Shown here piece by piece: positions 44,386-52,850 of a DNA stretch of 64,000 nt. The DNA is from Halogeometricum sp. S1BR25-6 (GTDB taxonomy: Archaea; Halobacteriota; Halobacteria; Halobacteriales; Haloferacaceae): assembly GCF_031624495.1 (NCBI RefSeq), contig NZ_JAMQOP010000001.1, forward strand, positions 620,001-684,000, read 5' to 3'. The notes under the pieces were generated by a model. That model did not search any database. It was not told where the DNA came from and was given only the letters and a program-made list of their open reading frames with translations. Position 1 is the first letter of the stretch. Each line of letters opens with the position of its first letter. Made by a program: the position numbers and the translations under genes.

Positions 44386-45354
44386 ATGCCTGACGCTGAC
44401 TCGTCGGTCCGCCGTCGGTCCGTTCTCGCGGGCGCGGCGACGGCGATGGCCGGCCTCGCCGGCTGTACTCGCGTTCTCGGCCACGCCGGTGACGGCGCGA
44501 GCGATGTCGGCAGGAACGCGACGGCCGGCGGCGGAGACGACGGGTCGGCGACGGTGTCGATGCTCGCGGCCGGGAGTCTGAACAACGCTATCGAGAACGG
44601 ACTCGGACCCGCCGTCGACGCGACGATTCAGGTGGAGGCGCACGGCTCCGCCCGCGTCGCCCGCCTCGTCGCCGAGGGACAGAAGGACCCCGACGTCGTC
44701 TCCGTCTCCGACGTGGCGCTGTTCGACTCGCCGCTTCATCCGGACTGGTACGTCGAGTTCGCCACGAACTCCGTCGTCGTCGCCTACAACGCCGACACCG
44801 AGGGAGGCCGACGCGTCGCGGACGCCGGCGCTGACGGTTGGTATCGGCCACTGCTCTCCGGGGAGGTGTCGCTCGGCCGGACGGACCCGGACCTCGACCC
44901 CCTCGGCTACCGGACGCTGTTCGCCCTCGAACTCGCCACCGACCACTACGGCACCGACGCGAACCTCCGGGAGGCGATACCCGCGAAACGGCAGATATAC
45001 CCGGAGACGCAGCTCGTCAGCCAGTTCGAGACGGGGGCGATAGACGCCGCGTTCACCTACCGCAACATGGCCGCCGAGCGCGGGTACGACTACGTCGAAC
45101 TGCCGCCGGAGATAGACCTGAGCGACCCCGACCGCACGGAGGCGTACGCGACGGCCGACTACGAACTGCCGAGCGGCAAGGTGGTTGAAGGCGGCCTCAT
45201 CAGCTACGGGTCGACGCTCCGACACCACTCGCCCGCGGCCCGCGCGGTGTTCGACGCGCACGTCGCCGGCGACTATCTGTCCGATTTCGGGTTCGTTATC
45301 CCCGACGAGTACCCGCGGTACACCGGAGATGTTCCCGACGCCGTCGCGGACTGA
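44386..45354 (+). CDS. Tungstate/molybdate ABC transporter substrate-binding lipoprotein (WtpA-like)
   Basis: The 322-residue protein has a Tat signal with lipobox: VRRRSVLAGAATAMAGLAGC, twin Arg and lipidated Cys28. The mature domain has the ModA/WtpA type II binding fold: VSMLAAGSLNNAIENGLGPA, GSARVARLVAEGQKDPDVVS, LGRTDPDLDPLGYRTLFALE and GAIDAAFTYRNMA. The gene is divergent from Tfx and first in a three-gene importer operon; its end overlaps the permease start by 26 bases. Oxyanion type (W or Mo) cannot be decided from sequence. Confidence 0.92.
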   Translation: MPDADSSVRRRSVLAGAATAMAGLAGCTRVLGHAGDGASDVGRNATAGGGDDGSATVSMLAAGSLNNAIENGLGPAVDATIQVEAHGSARVARLVAEGQKDPDVVSVSDVALFDSPLHPDWYVEFATNSVVVAYNADTEGGRRVADAGADGWYRPLLSGEVSLGRTDPDLDPLGYRTLFALELATDHYGTDANLREAIPAKRQIYPETQLVSQFETGAIDAAFTYRNMAAERGYDYVELPPEIDLSDPDRTEAYATADYELPSGKVVEGGLISYGSTLRHHSPAARAVFDAHVAGDYLSDFGFVIPDEYPRYTGDVPDAVAD

Positions 45355-46135
45355 CGCCGCCGGCCGGTTCGACCGGCTGTCAGTCGCCCTGCTGCTCGGC
45401 GCGGTGCTTTTGTGCTACTATCTCGTCCCCCTGCTGTCGCTCCTGGTCGCCCAGTCGCCCGCGGCCGTCCTCCGCCGCCTGTCCGACCCCGCCGTCGTCT
45501 CCGCCGCGAGCACGTCGCTCGCCGCCTCGACGGTCAGCGCGGCCGTCGCCACGGTGTTCGGCCTGCCCCTCGCCTACTGGCTGGCGCGCGCGGACGGACG
45601 CGCCGCGACGCTCGTCACCGCCGTCGTCGTCCTTCCCCTCGTCCTCCCGCCCATCGTCAGCGGCATGGTGCTTCTCACCGTCGTCGGCCCCGGCACGTTT
45701 CTCGGAGACCTCGGGGCGTCGGCCGGCGTTCCCCTCACCCGCTCGCTCGCCGGCGTCGTGTTGGCCCAGACGTTCGTCGCCTCGCCGTTCGTCGTCGTCA
45801 CGGCGAAGTCGGCCTTCGAGGGCGTTGACCGGAGCCTCGAACACGCCTCGCGGTCGCTCGGGAAGAGCCGTCTGTCGACTGTTCGGCGCGTGACGCTCCC
45901 GCTAGCGTGGCCGGGCGTCGTCGCCGGCATCACGCTCGCGTTCGCCCGCTCGATGGGCGAGTTCGGGGCGACCATCATGCTCGCGTACTACCCGCGGACG
46001 ATGCCGGTCCAGATATGGGTCTCCTTCTCGACGCTCGGTCTGGAGAACGCCTTCCCCGTCGCCGTCGTCCTCCTCGGCGTCGCCGTCGCCACGCTCGTCG
46101 CGCTGAACGCCCTCGGCACCAATCCCTTGGAGTGA
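45329..46135 (+). CDS. Tungstate/molybdate ABC transporter permease
   Basis: The 268-residue protein has about six membrane helices. The ATPase-docking EAA loop is at SLEHASRSLGKSRLSTVRRV-TLPLAWPGVVAGI, followed by GEFGATIMLAYYPRTMPVQI, characteristic of ModB/WtpB. The ATG at 45329 is chosen because it precedes the first helix (LSVALLLGAVLLCYYLV). It lies one base before the ATPase gene. Confidence 0.92.
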   Translation: MFPTPSRTDAAGRFDRLSVALLLGAVLLCYYLVPLLSLLVAQSPAAVLRRLSDPAVVSAASTSLAASTVSAAVATVFGLPLAYWLARADGRAATLVTAVVVLPLVLPPIVSGMVLLTVVGPGTFLGDLGASAGVPLTRSLAGVVLAQTFVASPFVVVTAKSAFEGVDRSLEHASRSLGKSRLSTVRRVTLPLAWPGVVAGITLAFARSMGEFGATIMLAYYPRTMPVQIWVSFSTLGLENAFPVAVVLLGVAVATLVALNALGTNPLE

Positions 46136-46136
46136 G

Positions 46137-47234
46137 ATGCTGGAACTGACCGGACTGCGGAAGTCCTACGCCGGGTTCGAGTTCGGGCCGGCGGACCTCG
46201 CCGTCGACTCGGAGGTGCTCTGCGTGCTCGGCCCCTCCGGGAGCGGGAAGACGACGCTGCTCTCCGTAGTCGCGGGCATCCTCTCGCCCGACGCCGGCCG
46301 CGTCTCGCTCGACGGGAGACGACTCGACGGGCTGCCGCCGGAGCGGCGCCGCACGGGAATCGTGTTTCAGGACGGCGCGCTGTTCCCCCACATGACCGCC
46401 CGCGAGAACGTCGCCTACGCGGCGGACGGCGACGATTCCGTCGAGGAACTCGCGGACCTCTTGGAGATACGCGACGCGCTGGACCGCAAGCCGGCGGCGC
46501 TCTCCGGCGGGGAGCGACAGCGCGTCGCCCTCGCCCGCACCCTCGCCGCCGACCCGGACGCTCTCCTCCTCGACGAACCGCTGTCGAGCCTCGACGCGCC
46601 CATCCGCAACCGCCTCCGCGACGAACTCCACGACCTGTTCGACTCGCTCGACGTTCCCGTCGTCTACGTCACGCACGACCAGCGCACGGCGACGGCGCTC
46701 GGCGACCGCATCGCCGTCCTCCGCGACGGGACCGTCGAACAGGTGGGGACGCCCGCGGACGTGCTCGACCGGCCGCGGAGCGAGTTCGTCGCCCGGTTCA
46801 CCGGTACCGACAACCTGTTCGACGCGACGGTGACGGGCCGGGCGGACGGCGGGGACGGGAGCGACGCCGGCGACGAGGTCCGTCTCCGCGTCGGTGACCT
46901 CCGACTCCGGGCGGCGGCCCCGCCCGGCGCGCCGGCCGAGGGGGACGTCGTCGCCTGCGTTCGCCCCTCGCGCGTTCGACTCCGGCCGACGGCCTCGGTC
47001 GGCGGGGAACCCGACGACGGAAACGACCCCGACGAGGAGGGGAACGTGCTTCGGGGGACCGTCCGTCGATGGCTGAACGAGGGCGACGGCTACCGGGTCG
47101 TCCTCGACGTCCGCGACGCCCCCGTCTCGCTGACGGCGCGTGCGACGCCGCACCGCTTCGAGCGAGCGGGGATACGAGACGGCGCCGCCGTGGCGGCCGT
47201 CGTCCCGGCGGCGGCGATTCACCTGATCCGGTGA
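46137..47234 (+). CDS. Tungstate/molybdate ABC transporter ATPase
   Basis: The 365-residue ATPase has Walker A VLGPSGSGKTTLLSVVAG, Q-loop VFQDGALFPHM, signature LSGGERQRVALARTLA, Walker B LLLDEPLSSLD and H-loop YVTHDQRTA. A C-terminal TOBE-like domain (residues about 225-365) is interrupted by an acidic, disordered halophile insertion. It completes the importer with the WtpA-like protein and permease. Confidence 0.93.
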   Translation: MLELTGLRKSYAGFEFGPADLAVDSEVLCVLGPSGSGKTTLLSVVAGILSPDAGRVSLDGRRLDGLPPERRRTGIVFQDGALFPHMTARENVAYAADGDDSVEELADLLEIRDALDRKPAALSGGERQRVALARTLAADPDALLLDEPLSSLDAPIRNRLRDELHDLFDSLDVPVVYVTHDQRTATALGDRIAVLRDGTVEQVGTPADVLDRPRSEFVARFTGTDNLFDATVTGRADGGDGSDAGDEVRLRVGDLRLRAAAPPGAPAEGDVVACVRPSRVRLRPTASVGGEPDDGNDPDEEGNVLRGTVRRWLNEGDGYRVVLDVRDAPVSLTARATPHRFERAGIRDGAAVAAVVPAAAIHLIR

Positions 47235-47293
47235 GACGGCCTCGTCTCCGTCCGCTCCGACCGGCTTCGGATGAACAATCCCCCTCCAGCGGC

Positions 47294-47326
47294 AATATTC
47301 TCTCCAATATTTCTAACATCTTTTTT
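47294..47326 (+). terminator. Probable terminator after the importer operon
   Basis: AATATT-CTCTCC-AATATT is followed by a run of six T at 47321-47326, 60-90 bases after the ATPase stop. Archaeal termination is driven mainly by T runs, so this fits. The hairpin itself is weak. Confidence 0.35.
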
Positions 47327-47371
47327 AGACTGCCAGCAGGCTTTTGAATTAACAAATTATTATTATGGAGC

Positions 47372-48652
47372 ATGTCTCGAACGACGGCGGACAAAAACCG
47401 ATGGCTCATCGCCCTCTCGGCGGTGGCGATTCACCTGTCCATCGGGAGCATCTACGCGTACAGTATCTATCAGATACCGTTGAACGAGTCGCAGGGGTGG
47501 GGAACGTCGAGCGTCACGCTCGCGTTCTCCATCGCCATCTTCGTGCTCGGCATTACGGCCGCCTTCCTCGGCAAGTACGTCGAGGAGTACGGACCGCGGC
47601 TGGCCGGGTTATCCGCGGCCGTCCTGTACGGTCTCGGGATGGTCGGGTCGGGCGTCAGCGTCCTCATCGGGAGCCTCCCGCTGTTTCTCGCCACGTTCGG
47701 CGTCGTCGGCGGGATGGGACTCGGACTCGGCTACATCTCCCCCATCGGAACGCTCGTCGAGTGGTTCCCCGACCGACGCGGGATGGCGACGGGCCTCGCG
47801 GTCATGGGCTTCGGCGCCGGCGCCCTCCTGACGGGGCCGCTCGGTAACTTCCTCATTCAGAGCACCGACGTCGCGACGACGTTCTTCGTCCTCGGCGTGC
47901 TGTACTTCGTCCTGATGTCGCTCGGCGCGAGTTACCTCGCGAAGCCGCCGGAGGGGTGGCTCCCCGAGGGGATGGAGGACGAGGAGAACGCCCACGAGAA
48001 GGCCAAGAGCGCGCTCTCGGGGCTCGACAACCTCACCGCCGTGGAGGCGCGGACGACGCCGCGCTTCTGGATGGTGTGGCTCATCGTCTTCATCAACGTC
48101 TCCGCGGGCATCATGCTGCTCGCGTTCGCCTCGCCCATGCTCCAGCAGGTCGGCGGCGCGACGGCGACGACGGCGGCGTTCATCACCGGCTACATCGGCA
48201 TCTTCAACGGCGGCGGTCGCATCTTCTGGTCGACGCTCTCGGATTACATCGGCCGGACGACCACGTACGGGGCGTTCATGGTCATCCAGATAGTCGCCTT
48301 CTTCGTGATGCCGGCGATAACGGCCGTCTGGACGCTCGCGGCGGTCATGTTCCTCGTCATCACCTGCTACGGCGGCGGGTTCGCCTGCCTCCCGGCGTAC
48401 CTCAGCGACCTCTTCGGCACCGAGGAGGTCAGCGCCATCCACGGCTACGCCCTCACGGCGTGGGGCGTCGCCGGCGTCGCCGGCCCGCAACTCGCCTCGT
48501 TCGTCCTCGAAGCGACGGGCAACTACACCAGCGCACTGTACGTCATGAACGGCGCCCTCGTCGTCGGGTTAGTCACGGTCCTCGTTCTCCGCTGGCGCAT
48601 CGGACGCGTCCAGTCGTCGAATCGGACGAGCGAGACGGCCGCGAGCGACTGA
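47372..48652 (+). CDS. OFA-family MFS transporter (oxalate/formate antiporter-like)
   Basis: The 426-residue protein has about 12 membrane helices. OFA marks: IYAYSIYQIPLNESQGWGTS near the start, GMGLGLGYISPIGTLVEWFP-DRRGMATGL in the middle, and FACLPAYLSDLFGTEEVSAI-HGYALTAWGVAG late. It exchanges small carboxylates or related anions; substrate unknown. An AT-rich promoter (TTGAATTAACAAATTATTAT) precedes the ATG. A short T-rich tail follows the gene. It stands alone downstream of the Mo/W importer. Confidence 0.92.
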   Translation: MSRTTADKNRWLIALSAVAIHLSIGSIYAYSIYQIPLNESQGWGTSSVTLAFSIAIFVLGITAAFLGKYVEEYGPRLAGLSAAVLYGLGMVGSGVSVLIGSLPLFLATFGVVGGMGLGLGYISPIGTLVEWFPDRRGMATGLAVMGFGAGALLTGPLGNFLIQSTDVATTFFVLGVLYFVLMSLGASYLAKPPEGWLPEGMEDEENAHEKAKSALSGLDNLTAVEARTTPRFWMVWLIVFINVSAGIMLLAFASPMLQQVGGATATTAAFITGYIGIFNGGGRIFWSTLSDYIGRTTTYGAFMVIQIVAFFVMPAITAVWTLAAVMFLVITCYGGGFACLPAYLSDLFGTEEVSAIHGYALTAWGVAGVAGPQLASFVLEATGNYTSALYVMNGALVVGLVTVLVLRWRIGRVQSSNRTSETAASD

Positions 48653-48735
48653 CTCGCCGCCTCCTCGGACCCGTCTTTCTCTTCGCTTTTCTCTCCGACC
48701 CCAGTCGCGGACTCTCGGCGAAAACGTTTTGTCGA

Positions 48736-48751
48736 TTTAGGTGGGCCTAAA
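48736..48751. promoter_or_regulatory. DtxR-like operator box 1
   Basis: TTTAGGTGGGCCTAAA is an inverted repeat (TTTAGG-n4-CCTAAA) between a TATA-like ACGTTTTGTC and the first ATG at 48755. The same 16-mer occurs in opposite orientation at 50024. The half-site matches the TTAGG/CCTAA of DtxR/IdeR/SirR iron or manganese repressors. Confidence 0.65.
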
Positions 48752-48754
48752 CAG

Positions 48755-48817
48755 TATGCTCGGCGAAGCGACGAACGAGACGGGACCGGCGCGGCCTCCC
48801 GCGGCGGGGCGGAGGTA
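48755..48817 (+). CDS. Possible 20-residue leader peptide
   Basis: A 20-codon frame (MLGEATNETGPARPPAAGRR) begins 3 bases after the DtxR-like box, where a leaderless transcript would start, and stops 7 bases before the next ATG. It may be a translated leader that couples to the downstream gene, or chance. Confidence 0.28.
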
Positions 48818-48824
48818 GGTCCCG

Positions 48825-49496
48825 ATGGTGGGAACGACGCTGGTCGAGATACGCGAACACCTCGAAGCGCTGGCGGACGACGAGGGGGAGTTCGCCCTCG
48901 TCTGCGGGCGCACCGGCGAGCGGCCTGCTCCGGTCGCAGGCGAGCGGTTCGAGACGCGCGCCGTCGCGCGGAACGCCGCGCGGGCGGCCGAGCAGTACCG
49001 CACGGCGCTCCGCCGCTACGACCCGCACCTGCCGTTCTACGACCTCGTGGTGTGCCAGGGCGTCGGCGCGCGCGGCCGCGGCCGGACCGACGCCGTGACC
49101 GGCGAGCGAGCGCATCCTGATTCCACAGACTCCGCGAGAGCGGCCGATGCGGCCGCGTCAGACGCCGTTCGGTCGCGGCGCGTCGAGTTCTGTCACGGCG
49201 TCGCCGCGGCGGTGTTCGAGACGCTCTCCGAGGCCGGTTACGGCGCCGTCGAGACGGCCGTGATGGACGCCTATCTGGAACTCGCGGAGCGCGTCCCCGA
49301 CCCCGACGACCTCTGTCTGTGCCTCCTGGAGAGCATGGCGACGGAACTCGACGGGCGACTCTCGGCCGCCGAGCAGGCGGACGTGCTCGCGCGCGCCGCC
49401 GACCGACTCGCCTCGGCGGCGGTCGGACCGAAGCGGGTGAAGCGCCCCCTCCGACGGAGTGGAACGAGGCATGCGACGGAACCGGCGCGTCGGTGA
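48825..49496 (+). CDS. Hypothetical haloarchaeal protein, metal-box operon
   Basis: The 223-residue protein is helical. The first part, LVEIREHLEALADDEGEFAL-VCGRTGERPAPV, suggests a small alpha/beta unit, and the second part has VEFCHGVAAAVFETLSEAGY-GAVETAVMDAYLELAERV. Several Cys and His (CQGVGARG, FCHG, LCLCLLE) could bind metal. First full gene after a DtxR-like box, overlapping the next gene by GTGA. Not recognised further. Confidence 0.6.
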   Translation: MVGTTLVEIREHLEALADDEGEFALVCGRTGERPAPVAGERFETRAVARNAARAAEQYRTALRRYDPHLPFYDLVVCQGVGARGRGRTDAVTGERAHPDSTDSARAADAAASDAVRSRRVEFCHGVAAAVFETLSEAGYGAVETAVMDAYLELAERVPDPDDLCLCLLESMATELDGRLSAAEQADVLARAADRLASAAVGPKRVKRPLRRSGTRHATEPARR

Positions 49497-49807
49497 CGGC
49501 GACGCTCGCCCGCCTCCGCGCGTTGGGTCTCGTCGGCGACTACAGCCGTCTGTCGGCACCCGCGACGGACGAGGCGCAGACCGTGGTGGCGGACGTCTCC
49601 GGCTACGCGCTCTCGCCGCAGAGCGGCCGACTCCCCGTGCTCCCGGTCGTCCTCGAACTCTCGCGCCGCCGACCCGACCGCCCGCCCTCGGCACTCCGGG
49701 TGACCGAGGCGGACGGGGGGTGGCGAGTCGCGTTCGCGTTCTCCGCGACGGACGAACCGGCGGGGCTGACGTGCGCCCCGATTCGACCGGCGGGCGAGAC
49801 CCGATGA
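49493..49807 (+). CDS. Hypothetical protein, second in the metal-box operon
   Basis: Translation from the GTG at 49493 gives 104 residues: TATLARLRALGLVGDYSRLS, ADVSGYALSPQSGRLPVLPV, then LELSRRRPDRPPSALRVTEA. It is strand-rich, with no recognised domain. Overlaps on both sides (GTGA, ATGA) fix start and stop and argue for co-translation with its neighbours. Confidence 0.55.
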   Translation: MTATLARLRALGLVGDYSRLSAPATDEAQTVVADVSGYALSPQSGRLPVLPVVLELSRRRPDRPPSALRVTEADGGWRVAFAFSATDEPAGLTCAPIRPAGETR

Positions 49808-49944
49808 CGAACGACGCGCGACGGACCCGCGGCGACGCGTGGGCGTGGGCGCTGCTCTCGCTGTTCGGACCCCCCTCCGCGGACGATGGGACGGACGGAG
49901 AGAACGGCGACGGAGCGAGCGGGCGAGAAAGAAGCCGACGCTGA
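49804..49944 (+). CDS. Small protein, third in the metal-box operon
   Basis: A 46-residue protein with one short hydrophobic stretch, AWAWALLSLFGPP, between charged, disordered ends. Its ATGA overlap with the preceding gene supports it. It could be a membrane-associated mini-protein. Function unknown. Confidence 0.42.
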   Translation: MTNDARRTRGDAWAWALLSLFGPPSADDGTDGENGDGASGRERSRR

Positions 49945-50023
49945 CGCCGGTACCCGTACACCCGGTGACCGTACTCTCGGACCTCTTCTCGTTCCCGCCG
50001 ACTCGAACCGCGTTCTTTTTCAC

Positions 50024-50039
50024 TTTAGGCCCACCTAAA
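50024..50039. promoter_or_regulatory. DtxR-like operator box 2
   Basis: TTTAGGCCCACCTAAA is the exact reverse complement of box 1 at 48736. It lies between the T-rich TATA-like CGTTCTTTTTCAC and the ATG at 50048, so the two operons share promoter design. A metal-responsive repressor bound here would block transcription start. Confidence 0.65.
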
Positions 50040-50047
50040 CACTCGTG

Positions 50048-50221
50048 ATGAGCGTCGAACGACGACCGTCCGAGGAGGGTTCGGCGGAGTCCGAATCGGC
50101 CGCCGCACCCCAGTTGTCCGTCTGCGAGAGCCGCCCCGGTCGGTCGGTGTTCCTCGAATCGGGGAACGCCGACGGCTGGATAGCCAGCGACCTCACGCTC
50201 GACGTGGGTGAAAAGCGATGA
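50048..50221 (+). CDS. Small haloarchaeal protein (DUF7331-like)
   Basis: The 57-residue protein has the pattern CESRPGRSVFLESGNADGWI-ASDLTLDV near its end, which I associate with small haloarchaeal proteins annotated DUF7331; that name is from memory. It starts 8 bases after the DtxR-like box and overlaps the amphi-Trp gene by ATGA. Confidence 0.6.
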   Translation: MSVERRPSEEGSAESESAAAPQLSVCESRPGRSVFLESGNADGWIASDLTLDVGEKR

Positions 50222-50511
50222 GCGACGACCCCGAGTCAGACTCCGAACGGACCGTCATCCGTTCGGGACGCGACTTCGAACAGGAGTTCCGCCTCGACGC
50301 GCAGGAGGCGGGCGAGTTCCTCGTCGCCCTCGGCGAGCAACTCCGCGACGGCGACGAACTCACTCTCTCGACCGACGAGTGGGAGCTTCCCTTCGCGTTC
50401 GGCGAACCCGTCGAACTGGAGATAGACTTCGAGGGCGTCGGCGAACCGGAGCTCGAAATCGAACTCGAACTTCCGGGCCGGACCGACGAGACGGCCCCGA
50501 ACGTCGACTGA
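50218..50511 (+). CDS. Amphi-Trp domain-containing protein
   Basis: The 97-residue protein matches the amphi-Trp domain: FEQEFRLDAQEAGEFLVALG-EQLRDGDELTLSTDEWELPF, then strand-rich acidic sequence. Such small proteins are common in haloarchaea and bacteria but uncharacterised. It is second in the operon under DtxR-like box 2 and converges with the halocyanin gene. Confidence 0.78.
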   Translation: MSDDPESDSERTVIRSGRDFEQEFRLDAQEAGEFLVALGEQLRDGDELTLSTDEWELPFAFGEPVELEIDFEGVGEPELEIELELPGRTDETAPNVD

Positions 50512-50517
50512 ACTCCC

Positions 50518-51534
50518 TCAGCGGTCGGCGTTCGGGTCGTACTGCGACGACGTCCGGAGGTGGAGTCTGAGCCCGGCGGCCCCGACGGCCGCGAGCAGTC
50601 CGGTCGTCCCGGCGACGGCGGCGACGCCCGTCGGCGTGAGCGTGTCCACCGGCCCCTCGCCGACGAAGACGACGCCGCGCATCCCGCGGTCGCCGTACGT
50701 CGTGCACTCGTACTTCGAGAGGCCGTCGCCGTCGAACGCGAGGGCGAACTCGTGGTCCGTCCCGCGGACCCGTTCGCTCGCGTAGCCGAGTTCGTCGTCC
50801 ACCACGTCGTAGGCGCCGGCTGTCCCGACCCACTCCCAGACGACTGTCGTGCCGGGGTCGACGCGTATCGCGGCCGGTTCGAAGGCGAACTCGCCGCCGT
50901 TGCCCATCGCCCCCACTTCGACCGTCACCTCCGACTCGCCGCGGCGGTCCGCGACGCCGTCGTAGTTATCTGTCCTGTCCAACCAGCCGTCGAACGACGG
51001 TTTCTCCGCGTCGCCGTCGTCGCTCGCGCCGTCGGCGGGTCCGTTCTCCCCTCCGGACCCGCCGGGCAGCGCTACCGCGGCGTCGCCGACGACGAGTGCG
51101 CCCCGCATCCCCATCGCCGAGTGGGGCGCGCAGGCGTAGGGGACGACGCCCGCGACGGGCGCCTCGGTCGAGAACGTCGCACCCGCTTCCGAGTAGTACT
51201 CGGACTCGAACGACCCGTCCTCGGCGACGACGTTGTGGCTGCCGCCCGCCCCCGTCCACTCCCACGTCACGGTCACGCCGGGGTCGACGCGGACCGCGAC
51301 CGGCGAGAACCCGAAGTCGCCGCCGTTGCCGGGCGAGCCCACTTTCACCACCACTTCGTCCTCCCCGGTGGCGTCGACGACGGCGTCGGCGCCGTCGGTC
51401 TTGGCGAACCACTCGGTCAGGTCCGTCTCCTCCGCCGCGCGAACCGGGCGCGCGAGGAGCGGTCCGCCGACGAGTCCGGCCCCGACCAGCGCGCCGGTGC
51501 CGGCGAGCACGTCGCGTCGCGTGCAATCGGTCAT
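50518..51534 (-). CDS. Two-domain halocyanin-like protein with a degenerate second domain
   Basis: The 338-residue protein has a Tat signal (CTRRDVLAGTGALVGAGLVG) and a C-terminal hydrophobic anchor (TGVAAVAGTTGLLAAVGAAG). It has two cupredoxin domains. Domain 1 keeps the blue-copper ligands: GSHNVVAEDG and YACAPHSAMGM (His, Cys, His, Met). Domain 2 reads GAYDVVDDE and YECTTYGDRGM, so both His ligands are lost while Cys and Met remain. It should be a membrane-held electron carrier with one copper. Its start lies 2 bases after the stop of the multicopper oxidase gene upstream. Confidence 0.85.
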   Translation of the reverse strand: MTDCTRRDVLAGTGALVGAGLVGGPLLARPVRAAEETDLTEWFAKTDGADAVVDATGEDEVVVKVGSPGNGGDFGFSPVAVRVDPGVTVTWEWTGAGGSHNVVAEDGSFESEYYSEAGATFSTEAPVAGVVPYACAPHSAMGMRGALVVGDAAVALPGGSGGENGPADGASDDGDAEKPSFDGWLDRTDNYDGVADRRGESEVTVEVGAMGNGGEFAFEPAAIRVDPGTTVVWEWVGTAGAYDVVDDELGYASERVRGTDHEFALAFDGDGLSKYECTTYGDRGMRGVVFVGEGPVDTLTPTGVAAVAGTTGLLAAVGAAGLRLHLRTSSQYDPNADR

Positions 51535-51536
51535 GG

Positions 51537-52685
51537 TTACGCCTCGTACCCCGCGTACGCCATCACCTGCTTGAACAGGTCGGTGTCCATGACGGGCGTG
51601 TAGACGATGGCCGTGAGCATCCCGCCCGGATACGACGACCCGTTGCGGACGTGGTCCACCTTGTGGCAGTGGACGAGGTAGATGCCGGGGTCGGCGTCCG
51701 CCTCGAACTCGACGGTGTAGCGCTCCGCGGGCGCGACGTTCACCACGTCCTGTTCTATCTGCATCGCCTCGGGGATGGGTGACCCGTCCTTCTCGACGAC
51801 GCGGAAGCGGTGGTTGTGCAGGTGCATCGGGTGCGCCTGGAAGCCGCCGTTCACCCAGTGGATGCGGACCGTGTCGCCGGGGTCGACGATGAGGGGCGAC
51901 CCCGTCTCCGGGTGGAACGTCGCCGGCGCCGACTTCCCGTTGACGGTGAACGTGTCCATCTGCCGGGCGGTGATGTCGTAGACGGCGTCCTCGCCGCCGT
52001 ACTGCCGCGAGAGGCGGGTATCCCACTCCTTGACGGTCATGTAGTACTCTTTGTCAGCGCGCTCGTACCCCTCGGGTTCGACCCGCAGGACGCCGTACAT
52101 CCCCATGTCCATGTGCCGCGGCGTCTGGTAGTGGCAGTGGTACAGGTGCGTGCCGGCCACGTTGGCCGTAAAGTCGTAGGTGTGCTTCTGGCCGGGTTCG
52201 ACGGTGACGCCCGTCGTCGTCGGCACGCCGTCGTTCTCCCACGTCTTCCGCAGGCCGTGGACGTGGAACGTGTGCGGCATGTCCATCCCCGTGTTGTCGA
52301 GTGTGACGCTGAACTCCTGCCCCTCCGTGATGCGGAGGATGGGCCCCGGCACCGACGGCGTGCCGTCGTCGGCCTGCCACGCCCACACGACGGGGAGCGT
52401 GATGGGACCGTTCATCGTCTCGCCCGGGTGCACGTGGTGCACCGCGTTCACCGCCTTCAGCGTCACGTGGTTGTTTCGCTCTTCGAGGCCGACCACTTCC
52501 GGCCGGCCGGTCGTCGGCAGGTCGCCTGCGACCTGCGCCGCCGCGCCCGCCGGGTTCACTTTCGTGACCGTCGGCGTCGAACTGGTCAGACACCCGGCCG
52601 CGGCGGCCACGCCTGTCGACCCCGTCGCCGCGAGGAACTGTCGTCGCGAGATTCCGTCCCCGGGAGCACCGATTTCACCCTTCAT
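51537..52685 (-). CDS. Two-domain multicopper oxidase (laccase/NirK-like)
   Basis: The 382-residue protein has a Tat lipoprotein-like signal (ISRRQFLAATGSTGVAAAAGC). Copper motifs: HTFHVHG and HLYHCHYQTPRHMDMGM in domain 1, HPMHLHNHRF and YLVHCHKVDHV in domain 2. Paired H-x-H and H-C-H motifs point to a trinuclear cluster at subunit interfaces, so laccase-like two-domain oxidase rather than classic nitrite reductase. The ATG at 52685 gives the right signal. Likely oxidises Cu(I), Mn or phenolics, or reduces nitrite. The halocyanin downstream would be a fitting electron partner. Confidence 0.85.
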   Translation of the reverse strand: MKGEIGAPGDGISRRQFLAATGSTGVAAAAGCLTSSTPTVTKVNPAGAAAQVAGDLPTTGRPEVVGLEERNNHVTLKAVNAVHHVHPGETMNGPITLPVVWAWQADDGTPSVPGPILRITEGQEFSVTLDNTGMDMPHTFHVHGLRKTWENDGVPTTTGVTVEPGQKHTYDFTANVAGTHLYHCHYQTPRHMDMGMYGVLRVEPEGYERADKEYYMTVKEWDTRLSRQYGGEDAVYDITARQMDTFTVNGKSAPATFHPETGSPLIVDPGDTVRIHWVNGGFQAHPMHLHNHRFRVVEKDGSPIPEAMQIEQDVVNVAPAERYTVEFEADADPGIYLVHCHKVDHVRNGSSYPGGMLTAIVYTPVMDTDLFKQVMAYAGYEA

Positions 52686-52850
52686 CAGTTTCTCTTTATC
52701 GGGGACGGTACATATCGGATACCGGTAACTCCCGAATCGCGAGAATAATGTGTGTGATTCGCACGCATTCACCGGGTAGAGACGCCGGTCGTCGGCGCCT
52801 TGAGTTCGCGAAAAGGAGATTCGGTCGTCGGTCGGAAGCCGTCTCCGTTC

